NCBI RefSeq assembly: GCF_000421225.1
Contig: NZ_ATWL01000023.1
Coordinates: forward strand, 1 to 37,117
DNA from: Ruania albidiflava DSM 18029
GTDB taxonomy: Bacteria > Actinomycetota > Actinomycetes > Actinomycetales > Beutenbergiaceae
Length of the DNA stretch: 37,117 nucleotides
Reading direction: 5' to 3'
Part shown: one piece after another, positions 30,580-37,117 of the stretch
Layout: every line of letters starts with the position of its first letter
Numbering within the stretch: the stretch's first letter is position 1
Program-made: the position numbers and the translations under genes
Notes under the pieces: model-generated
Seen by the model: the letters and a program-made list of their open reading frames with translations, nothing else
Database searches by the model: none
What the model was told of the DNA's origin: nothing

Positions 30580-32385
30580 GTGGGTGCGTTGTGGCAGGTG
30601 ATGCGCGACCTGCTCGCGGTGCTGCCGCGCGGCTCCAGCCGGTTCATCCTCGTCTTTGCCGGCGCCACGTCCGCACTGGCGATCCTGGACGTCGCCGCCC
30701 TCGGCCTGCTCGCCCTCACGCTGTCCCCGATGCTCACCCAGCAGCCACTGAACCTGCCGGTGATCGGCGAGATCCCACCGGAGAAGCTGCCGTACCTGCT
30801 GATCGGCGTCGGCGCCCTGATCATCGCCAAGAGCGTGCTGGCGATCGGGCTGCAGTGGTTGGCCACCCGCCGGTTCGCGATCTTCGAGCAGGAGCTCAGC
30901 GCCCGGCTGCTGGACTCCTTCTTCCGCTCGCCATGGACCGAACGGCTCGGGCGCAACTCCAACGACGTGATCCGCTCCACCGACGTCGGTGTGGCCTCCA
31001 CCGTGACCGGCGTGCTCATCCCGGCCGCGATGCTGTCCGGGGAGATCTTCACCTTCGTGGCCGTGCTGGCGGTGCTGATCGTGGCCGAACCGCTGATCGC
31101 CGCGGTCGCGATCGTCTACTTCGGTCTGATCGGCGCCGTGCTGTACCTGTGGGTGCTGCGCAAGGCGGTCGCCGCCGGTCGGCGCAACCGGGACCACTCC
31201 ACCCGCTCGGTGCGCCTGCTCTCGGAGATGGTGCACTCGCTGAAGGAGATCACCCTGCGCGGCAAGGGCCCGGAGGTGGCCGCCGTGGTCTGGGACGAGC
31301 GGCTGATCGCCTCCCGCGCCCGGGCGAACATGTCCTTCCTCGGCGTGATCCCCCGGTACGTGCTCGAGGCCGGGCTGATCGGCGGCCTCGCCCTCGGTGC
31401 GGTGGTCGGCTACCTGCAGTCCGGGCAGCAGTTTACCGGGGCGCTGAGCGCGGTGGCGCTGTTCGCGGTGGCGGGGTTCCGGATCGTGCCTTCTCTCACC
31501 CGGTTCCAGTCGATCATGGCCCAGACCGGTGCCTCGATGCCCTATGCCCACCAGGTGCTGGACGAGATCCGCAAGGGCGCCGACCGCACCCCGGACAGCG
31601 TCGAGGTCACCGCCACAGAACCGGTGCCGGCCGATGCCACCTCGGTGCACCTGCAGGACGTCTCCTTCGCCTACCCCGGCAGCGACACCGACGCCGTGCA
31701 CCAGGTCACCCTGGACCTGCCGTTCGGCCACTCGCTGGCGCTGGTCGGTGCCTCCGGGTCCGGCAAGTCCACCCTCGTGGACCTGCTCCTCGGCCTGCTC
31801 GAACCCACCGACGGGCAGATCTTCGTGGGTGACGTGCCGATGCCCCGCGTGCTCGCCGACTGGCGCTCCCGGGTGGGTTACGTGCCCCAGGAGGTGTCCC
31901 TGTTCGACTCCACGGTGGCGCAGAACGTGGCGCTCACCTGGGACCCGGACTCGGTGGACGAGGAGAAGGTGCGCCGTGCCCTGGCCCGCGCCCAGCTGCT
32001 GGACGTGATCGACGCCCGGCCCGGCGGCATCCACGCCCGGGTGGGGGAGCGCGGTCTGGCGCTCTCCGGTGGGCAGCGGCAACGGCTGGGCATCGCCCGC
32101 GCCCTGTACACCGATCCGCTGGTGCTGGTGATGGACGAGGCCACCTCGGCGCTGGACACCTCCACCGAGGCTGCGGTCACCCAGGCGATCGCCGACCTGG
32201 CCGGTGAGGTGACCATCGTGGTGGTCGCCCACCGGCTGGCCACGATCCGGCACAGCGACACCGTCTGCTTCATGCGAGACGGTGCTCTTGTCACGCACGG
32301 CACGTTCGCCGAGGTGGTCGCCTCCGAACCCGACTTCGCCGAGCAGGCAGCCCTGGCCGGCCTGCACCCGGAGGAGGCCGAGTGA
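30580..32385 (+). CDS. ABC exporter, fused membrane and ATPase domains (PglK/MsbA-like flippase)
   Basis: The 601-residue half-transporter would work as a homodimer in the membrane. The membrane domain spans about 1-320 (six helices, including FILVFAGATSALAILDVAALGLL). The ATPase domain follows with Walker A GASGSGKST (390-398), Q-loop GYVPQEVSLF, signature LSGGQRQR (495-502), Walker B VMDEATSALD (Asp519, Glu520) and switch His551. All catalytic motifs are intact. Placed between glycosyltransferase genes with no Wzx-type flippase nearby, it probably flips a lipid-linked oligosaccharide, as PglK does. Its stop overlaps the start of the next glycosyltransferase. Confidence 0.93.
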   Translation: MGALWQVMRDLLAVLPRGSSRFILVFAGATSALAILDVAALGLLALTLSPMLTQQPLNLPVIGEIPPEKLPYLLIGVGALIIAKSVLAIGLQWLATRRFAIFEQELSARLLDSFFRSPWTERLGRNSNDVIRSTDVGVASTVTGVLIPAAMLSGEIFTFVAVLAVLIVAEPLIAAVAIVYFGLIGAVLYLWVLRKAVAAGRRNRDHSTRSVRLLSEMVHSLKEITLRGKGPEVAAVVWDERLIASRARANMSFLGVIPRYVLEAGLIGGLALGAVVGYLQSGQQFTGALSAVALFAVAGFRIVPSLTRFQSIMAQTGASMPYAHQVLDEIRKGADRTPDSVEVTATEPVPADATSVHLQDVSFAYPGSDTDAVHQVTLDLPFGHSLALVGASGSGKSTLVDLLLGLLEPTDGQIFVGDVPMPRVLADWRSRVGYVPQEVSLFDSTVAQNVALTWDPDSVDEEKVRRALARAQLLDVIDARPGGIHARVGERGLALSGGQRQRLGIARALYTDPLVLVMDEATSALDTSTEAAVTQAIADLAGEVTIVVVAHRLATIRHSDTVCFMRDGALVTHGTFAEVVASEPDFAEQAALAGLHPEEAE

Positions 32386-33779
32386 CCGAACCGCAGCTGC
32401 CCCGGATCCGGGGCCGGGCGCCACGTGTGCTGTCCCTGGTGTACAACGACGCCAGCAACGACTCCCGGGTGCTGAAGACCGCCGCGTCGCTGCAGCAGGC
32501 AGGCGCCCAGGTGCAGATCCTCGGCTCGGCCCGGGACCTGGCCGGGCATCCGGCCGGCGTGGTCCAGGTGCGTGGTCTGCGGGTGCGCCGGGTGCCCGAC
32601 CTGATCGTGCCGCTCGTGTTCCCCCGCCTCACCCGCCTGTGGCGGCGGCTGGCCGGTAAGGATCCGGTCACGGGGCAGCGTGCAGCCGCCGACGACGGCG
32701 CCACCGCCGGGGCAAGGTCGGTTACCGGTCCGGGGGCGCAGGTGGGGGAGCGGGCGCCTGCGGCGCCCAGTGCCGCCGCCCGGGCGAAGGTGTTCGCCGC
32801 CGACGCCTGGATGCGGCTCTACCAGACCTGCCGGCTGGGCTTCTGGTGGAAGGGGGCCGTGGGTGAGGGGCGCAGGCTCCGCCCGGACGTGGTGCACGCC
32901 AACGATGCCAACGCCCTGGTGCCCGCGCTGCTGATCGCCGCCGGCCGTCGCACCCGGATCGTCTACGACTCGCACGAGCTGTGGCGCCGCCGCAACACCC
33001 GGCAGGACAAGTGGCTCGCCCCGGCCGCCGAGGCCGTCATCGAGCGCATCGGGATCCGCCGGGCCGCCGGTGTGATCACCGTCTCGCCCTCGATCGCCGA
33101 CTGGCTGCAGCACACCTACCGCCTGACCGAGAAGCCCAGCCTGGTACGCAACATCCCGGCCGCGACCGTCGTCCCCGACCCTGCTCGCGGCCGGCTGCGG
33201 GAGCTGACCGGGCTGCGCCGCGAGGACAAGATCATCGCCTACACCGGAGGTGTGACCACCGGCAGGGGCCTGGAGGAGACGGTGGACGCCGTCGCACACC
33301 TGCCCCGCGACGTGCACCTGGTGCTCCTCGGCCCGACCGACGCGACCTACACCGCTGGGCTGCTGCACCGAGCCGACGCGGCCGGGGTGGGCGACCGGGT
33401 GCACCTGGCCGGGGTGGTGCCCTACCCGGAGGTACCGCAGGCGTTGGCCGATGCGGACGTGGCGGTGGTGTTCGTGCGCCCGATCTGCCTGTCCTACACC
33501 TATTCGCTGCCGAACAAGCTGTTCGAGTCGATCCACGCCGGGCTGCCGATCGTTGCCGCGGACCTGCCGGACACTGCCGAGATCGTGCGCCGCTACGGCA
33601 TCGGCGAGGTGTTCGCCCCCGAACGCCCGGACGAGCTCGCGGCCTCGATCACCCACATCCTCACCGGCGCGCAGGGCTACCGGGCCGCCTCCCGCCGGGC
33701 CGCCGCCGAGCTCACCTGGGAGCACGAGGCCGGAGTGCTCGTCGACCTGTACCGCCGCGCCCTGGAGGAGCTGCGATGA
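32382..33779 (+). CDS. Family 4-type glycosyltransferase
   Basis: This is a GT-B enzyme of 465 residues. The N-lobe has VLSLVYNDASNDSRVLKTAASL and VYDSHELWRRR. The C-lobe has IIAYTGGVTTGRGLEETVDA and SYTYSLPNKLFESIHAGLPIVA with a late glutamate that would bind the nucleotide-sugar. Residues about 93-132 are an Ala/Gly-rich, low-complexity stretch within the N-lobe that looks like an insertion. GTG 32382 overlaps the ABC exporter stop and has GGAGGAGG in the exporter's last codons. The sugar specificity is unknown. Confidence 0.9.
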   Translation: MTEPQLPRIRGRAPRVLSLVYNDASNDSRVLKTAASLQQAGAQVQILGSARDLAGHPAGVVQVRGLRVRRVPDLIVPLVFPRLTRLWRRLAGKDPVTGQRAAADDGATAGARSVTGPGAQVGERAPAAPSAAARAKVFAADAWMRLYQTCRLGFWWKGAVGEGRRLRPDVVHANDANALVPALLIAAGRRTRIVYDSHELWRRRNTRQDKWLAPAAEAVIERIGIRRAAGVITVSPSIADWLQHTYRLTEKPSLVRNIPAATVVPDPARGRLRELTGLRREDKIIAYTGGVTTGRGLEETVDAVAHLPRDVHLVLLGPTDATYTAGLLHRADAAGVGDRVHLAGVVPYPEVPQALADADVAVVFVRPICLSYTYSLPNKLFESIHAGLPIVAADLPDTAEIVRRYGIGEVFAPERPDELAASITHILTGAQGYRAASRRAAAELTWEHEAGVLVDLYRRALEELR

Positions 33780-34909
33780 CCCGCGACCGCCTGCTGATCA
33801 TCAGCTACTCCCCGCTGCGCCGGGACGCCCGCGTGCTCCGCCAGATCCGCCTGTTCGCCGAGGACTACGAGGTGACCACCGTCGGCTACGGCCCGGCACC
33901 GGACGGGGTGGCCGACCACGTGCAGATCCCGGACGAGATCATCTACTGGCACAAGGACCGCCGGCTGCTCGCGGTCCGCGCCTACCAGCGGATGTACGAC
34001 CGCATGCCGGTCACCCGGTTCCTGCGGGAGCGGCTGGAGACCGGTGGGCACGACATCATCCTGGCCAACGACGTGGACACTGTGCCGCTCGCCGTGACGC
34101 TGTCCCCCCGCAAAGGAGTGCACGCCGACCTGCACGAGTACTCCTCCCGGCAGCTCGAGGAACGCCGCGCGTGGCGGCTGGTGGTGGCGCCGTTCATCCG
34201 GTGGATGGTGCGCCGGTGGGTCACCAGGGCGGACTCGGTGACCACCGTCGGCGCCGGTCTTGCCGCCGAGTACGCCCGCGAGTTCGGGGTGCAGGCCGAG
34301 GTGGTGATGAATGCCCCGCACCACCGCAGCGACCTGGCGCCCACCCCGGTGGGCGAGCCGCTGCGGCTGGTGCACGCCGGGAACGGGGTGGCCACCCGGC
34401 TGGAGGTGATGCTGCAGGCGATGGACCTGATCACCGGCGGCGCCACCCTGGACCTGTACCTGATCGACCAGGGTGATGGCTATGTGCCCGGGCTGCGCCG
34501 CCGCTACGCCGACCACCCAGCGGTGCGCATCCACGATGCGGTGCCCGCCGGGGAGGTGGTGCCCACCCTGAACGGCTACGACGTGGGTGTCTACTCCCTG
34601 CCGCCGATCTCGTTCAACTTCCGCTGGGCGCTGCCGAACAAGTTCTTCGACTTCGTGCAGGCCCGCCTGGCTGTGCTCATCGGACCGAGCCCGGAGATGG
34701 CGGCGCTGGTGCGCGAGCACGATCTGGGTGCGGTCGCCGAGGACTTCACCCCGGAGGCGTTCGCCGCCGCGGTGGACGCGTTCACCGCCGAGCAGGTCGC
34801 AGCGGCCAAGGAGGCTGCCGATGCCGCCGCCGCGGTGCTCTGCGCCGAGCAGCAGGTGGCCGGCTGGGCCGAGCCGATCGCTGCACTGGCAGCCCGCGCC
34901 CGGCGCTAG
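33776..34909 (+). CDS. Glycosyltransferase (GT-B fold)
   Basis: The 377-residue protein resembles its neighbour in layout: N-lobe LLIISYSPLRRDARVLRQIRLF, a central DLHEYSSRQLEERRAW, and C-lobe LRLVHAGNGVATRLEVMLQAM with FNFRWALPNKFFDFVQARLAVLIG. The LPNKFFDFVQA and HEYSSRQ parts match the LPNKLFESIHA and HELWRRR parts of the preceding gene, so the two probably arose by duplication. ATG 33776 overlaps that gene's stop (ATGA), with GGAGGAG upstream. It is the last gene of the plus-strand glycan run. Its 3' end overlaps the convergent GNAT gene by 4 bases. Confidence 0.9.
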   Translation: MTRDRLLIISYSPLRRDARVLRQIRLFAEDYEVTTVGYGPAPDGVADHVQIPDEIIYWHKDRRLLAVRAYQRMYDRMPVTRFLRERLETGGHDIILANDVDTVPLAVTLSPRKGVHADLHEYSSRQLEERRAWRLVVAPFIRWMVRRWVTRADSVTTVGAGLAAEYAREFGVQAEVVMNAPHHRSDLAPTPVGEPLRLVHAGNGVATRLEVMLQAMDLITGGATLDLYLIDQGDGYVPGLRRRYADHPAVRIHDAVPAGEVVPTLNGYDVGVYSLPPISFNFRWALPNKFFDFVQARLAVLIGPSPEMAALVREHDLGAVAEDFTPEAFAAAVDAFTAEQVAAAKEAADAAAAVLCAEQQVAGWAEPIAALAARARR

Positions 34910-35628
34910 CGCGGCCCTGGGGTCAGGTCCACGGTGCGGAACACGTGCGCAGTGCGGTAGCCCAACCGCTCGTACAGGCGGATCGCCGTCGTGTTGTCGT
35001 GGTCCACGCCCAGGGTGCACACCCCATTGACGGCGATCGCTCGCCTGGTCAGCTCGCTCACCAGGACAGCACCCAGGCCCTGGCCACGCCGGGACGGGTG
35101 GGTGAGGATCCCCGCCAGGTGGGGCGCCCCGGAGCCGAGGATGTGCACCGCGCCCACGGCCACCAGCTCCGGGTCGCGCACCCCGAGCCAGAGCCGGGCA
35201 TACCCCCAGCCGGGGAAGCCCTCGAAACCCGTGTTGTGCTGCCGGCCGAAGGCCTCGATCTCCGCAGCGTCAGCCGTATCGTCCAGCTCCACCAGCTCCG
35301 GACCGGCGTAGGCACCGTCGGTGCCTGGTCCGCCCGGTGCCTGCTCGGTCCACATGTAGTGCCACTCACCCACACCGGTGCTGCGCCACCCCTGGGGGAG
35401 CTGCAACGCAGCCCCCGCCTGGGTGGAGAACCACTCCGGGGTGGCCCCGCGTGCCTGGGCGAGCGAGATCAAGGTGCGCAGCGCTGATCCCGCCACGGCT
35501 CCGCCGTCGTGATCTGTACCGATGAAGGCGCCGCCCCAGTGCTTCCCACCGGGCCGGAACGGGTGCAGGCACGCCCAACCGGCCGGGCCGGCCACCGCCA
35601 GCACCCGCTCGTCGGTGGCGGTGCGCAC
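34906..35628 (-). CDS. GNAT-family N-acetyltransferase
   Basis: From GTG 35628 the product has 240 residues. The C-terminal GNAT domain (about 110-235) has the acetyl-CoA loop THPSRRGQGLGAVLV and the LGVDHDNTTAIRLYERLGYR motif. The N-terminal half is a less conserved acetyltransferase-like lobe. Protein-like codons continue in frame upstream of 35628 (YDWQQIDRAGLLALAGDDAY), so the true start is probably earlier. GGAGG at 35702-35706 lies 7 nt before an in-frame ACG at 35694, with no ATG, GTG or TTG between. An ACG start, or an ATG lost by mutation, is likely. The acetyl acceptor is unknown. Confidence 0.88.
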   Translation of the reverse strand: MRTATDERVLAVAGPAGWACLHPFRPGGKHWGGAFIGTDHDGGAVAGSALRTLISLAQARGATPEWFSTQAGAALQLPQGWRSTGVGEWHYMWTEQAPGGPGTDGAYAGPELVELDDTADAAEIEAFGRQHNTGFEGFPGWGYARLWLGVRDPELVAVGAVHILGSGAPHLAGILTHPSRRGQGLGAVLVSELTRRAIAVNGVCTLGVDHDNTTAIRLYERLGYRTAHVFRTVDLTPGPR

Positions 35629-35711
35629 GTAGGCATCGTCCCCGGCGAGCGCCAGGAGCCCCGCCCGGTCGATCTGCTGCCAGTCGTACCTCGTCGGAGT
35701 GCCTCCGTATC

Positions 35712-36776
35712 TCAGAGCAGTGCCTGTGCGTGCTCGGCGAGCAGCACGTTCAGCACCCGCTCGGCAGCGTGCCCGTCACCGTACGGGGTGGCCTCGGTCG
35801 CCGGGGGAGCGGGCCGGCTGGCGGCGGCGGGGATGTCTGCGGGTTCGGCGAGCACGTTCCAGCCCAGCTGCACGGTCTCCACCCACTCGGTCTCGGTGCG
35901 CACGGTGGTGCACGGGGTGCGCAGCTCGAACGCCTCCTTCTGCAGCCCGCCGGAGTCGGTGATCACCCCGCGGGCCTGCGCGGCGGCGGCGATCAGGTCC
36001 GGGTAGCCGAGCGGGTCGGCCACGCGCACGGTGCCGCGTTCCAGCTCGGCGCCGGTGGCCCGCAGCCGCGGGTGGGCGAGCAGCAGCACCGGGTGGTCCA
36101 CGGCCCCGAGACCGTCCAGGATCGCAGCGAGCCGGTCCGGGTCGTCGGTGTTCTCCGCCCGGTGGATGGTCGCCACCGAGTACTCCCCTGGGGTCAGGCC
36201 GGCAGCGGTGATCGCCTCCGGGACCCGGTCACGCACCGCAGCGGCCACCTGGTGCAGCACATCGGTCATCACGTCGCCGACCACCTGGGTGCGTGCCGCC
36301 AGGCCCTCGTCGGCAAGGTGGTCGGCAGCCACCTGGGTGGGGGCGAGCAGCACGTCCGCAGCATGGTCGGTGAGCACCCGGTTGTGCTCCTCGGGCATGC
36401 GCCGGTTGAACGAGCGCAGCCCGGCCTCCAGGTGGGCCAGCGGCAGGTGCAGCTTCACCGCGGCCAGGGCGGCGGCCAGCGTGGAGTTGGTGTCCCCGTA
36501 GACCAGCACCCAGTCCGGTGCGGCGTCGGACAGGGTCGCCTCCAGGCCGATGAGCATCCGCCCGGTCTGCTCCCCGTGCGAACCGGAGCCGATGCCCAGG
36601 TGCACGTCCGGGGTGGGGATGTGCAGCTCGTCGAAGAACACGTCCGACATCGCCGCGTCATAGTGCTGCCCGGTGTGCACGATCACGTGCTCCACCTGGC
36701 GTGCCCGGCAGGCCGCGGCCACCGGTGCCAGCTTGACGAACTGTGGGCGAGCCCCCACCACGCTCAGGATCTTCAC
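35712..36776 (-). CDS. wecB: UDP-N-acetylglucosamine 2-epimerase (non-hydrolysing)
   Basis: This cytoplasmic enzyme interconverts UDP-GlcNAc-type and UDP-ManNAc-type sugars. The 354-residue GT-B-like protein keeps the non-hydrolysing family residues: Arg10 (VVGARPQF), Asp95 (GDTNSTLA), Glu117 (HLEAGLRS), Glu130 (MPEEHNR), His205-Arg206 (ATIHRAENT), Ser275 and Glu281 (TDSGGLQKEA). Given the neighbours it may act on the diacetamido-glucuronate (WbpI role) or supply ManNAc. The start is GTG 36774-36776, 7 nt after a TAGACT box and with no ribosome-binding site, so it is probably leaderless. An IS481-type element ends 15 nt upstream. Confidence 0.94.
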   Translation of the reverse strand: MKILSVVGARPQFVKLAPVAAACRARQVEHVIVHTGQHYDAAMSDVFFDELHIPTPDVHLGIGSGSHGEQTGRMLIGLEATLSDAAPDWVLVYGDTNSTLAAALAAVKLHLPLAHLEAGLRSFNRRMPEEHNRVLTDHAADVLLAPTQVAADHLADEGLAARTQVVGDVMTDVLHQVAAAVRDRVPEAITAAGLTPGEYSVATIHRAENTDDPDRLAAILDGLGAVDHPVLLLAHPRLRATGAELERGTVRVADPLGYPDLIAAAAQARGVITDSGGLQKEAFELRTPCTTVRTETEWVETVQLGWNVLAEPADIPAAASRPAPPATEATPYGDGHAAERVLNVLLAEHAQALL

Positions 36777-36783
36777 GCTGGCG

Positions 36784-36789
36784 AGTCTA
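36784..36789 (-). promoter_or_regulatory. -10 box of the epimerase gene, adjacent to the IS end
   Basis: On the minus strand TAGACT lies 7 nt before GTG 36776. The IS element begins at 36792, so any -35 element for this promoter would lie within the IS end. Confidence 0.5.
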
Positions 36790-36791
36790 GG

Positions 36792-37117
36792 TGTACTCGG
36801 CCATCAGGTTGGTGACACTCGGCTGAGGGGCGGGAGGCCGCCGAGTGCGCTGTGGCGGCGTTCAGTGTTGTAGGTGTGCAGCCAGGGTGCAAGGGCGTCG
36901 CGGCGGGCTTGGTTGCTGGTGAAGACGTGGCGGTAGGCCCACTCGGTCTGCAGGGTGCGGTTGAACCGCTCGACCTTGCCGTTCTGCCAGGGGCAATGGG
37001 GCTTGATGAACTTCTGCTTCGCACCCAGATCGGCCAGGGCCTTGTGGACGTCGCGGCCGTGGCGGTAGGCGAAGGCGTTGTCGGTCATCACGCGTTCGAT
37101 CCGGGTGATGCCCATGG
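36792..37117 (-). mobile_element. IS481-family insertion sequence, one end only (runs off the window)
   Basis: The transposase C-terminus lies just inside a boundary at TGTACTCGG (36792). The six bases before it, TCTAGG (36786-36791), fit the NCTAGN target known for IS481 of Bordetella, which duplicates 6 bp on insertion. The other end and the second copy of the target lie beyond the window. The terminal repeat cannot be confirmed without them. Confidence 0.7.
36804..37117 (-). CDS. IS481-family transposase, C-terminal part
   Basis: The visible ~104 residues are the end of a DDE (rve integrase core) transposase. They contain the second catalytic Asp in VMTDNAFAYR, the KPHCPWQNGKVERFNRTLQT block with the catalytic Glu, and the YNTERRHSALGGLPPLSRV tail that is characteristic of IS481. 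The gene starts beyond the right edge, so the N-terminal HTH and first Asp are not seen. The visible part shows no frameshift or internal stop. It is transcribed toward the epimerase gene, so read-through could drive that gene. Confidence 0.92.
   Translation of the reverse strand, partial: MGITRIERVMTDNAFAYRHGRDVHKALADLGAKQKFIKPHCPWQNGKVERFNRTLQTEWAYRHVFTSNQARRDALAPWLHTYNTERRHSALGGLPPLSRVSPT

Overview
The window comes from a very high-GC actinomycete. Evidence for this is the G/C-ending codons, the many GTG starts, the frequent GTGA/ATGA start-stop overlaps, and seven genes that look leaderless with a TANNNT box 6-8 nt before the start codon. The gene families (LCP ligases, DUF6541-like and DUF2304-like membrane proteins, an Rv1264-like cyclase, PurK+PurE) fit Micrococcales. 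Placement nearer to Ruaniaceae/Bogoriellaceae is inference only. No rRNA, tRNA, CRISPR array or phage region was seen.

Layout, left to right. 1-4.6 kb: the end of an unidentified gene; a PfpI/DJ-1 protein; an exported alkaline phosphatase of visibly lower GC (likely acquired) with its own promoter and a strong terminator; an endonuclease III-like HhH protein; a class III adenylate cyclase. 4.7-7.2 kb: an OmpR-type response regulator and histidine kinase, whose 3' end runs into a convergent GtrA-like gene. 7.2-10.5 kb: a carbohydrate ABC importer (lipoprotein, two permeases) ending in the remnant of a probable alcohol dehydrogenase. 10.6-12.3 kb: purK-purE, closed by a perfect 66-bp palindrome. 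12.4-14.5 kb: a tightly overlapped lipoprotein/PfkB kinase/P-loop kinase operon. 14.6-18.3 kb: a four-gene set of SPFH+SHOCT protein, double zinc-ribbon protein, small membrane protein and CoA-binding protein, resembling the Bacillus YdjG-YdjI membrane module but with no PspA partner in view.

18.4-36.8 kb is a cell-surface glycan locus. On the minus strand it has two LytR-CpsA-Psr proteins, a BTAD-type regulator, a DUF6541-like membrane protein, a DUF2304-like protein and a family 2 glycosyltransferase. On the plus strand a seven-gene run encodes an acetyltransferase, a PLP aminotransferase, a Gfo/Idh oxidoreductase, a glycosyltransferase, an ABC exporter and two more glycosyltransferases. 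A GNAT protein and a UDP-GlcNAc 2-epimerase follow on the minus strand. The three sugar enzymes plus the epimerase match the Wbp-type route to a UDP-2,3-diacetamido-2,3-dideoxy-uronic acid. The exporter could flip the lipid-linked glycan, and the LCP proteins could attach it to the wall (inference). The window ends inside an IS481-family element inserted at a CTAG site just before the epimerase gene.

The items most worth a second look are the 66-bp perfect palindrome, a palindromic repeat sitting in frame inside a glycosyltransferase, the SPFH/zinc-ribbon module, the dehydrogenase remnant, and the IS481 insertion that meets the epimerase promoter.
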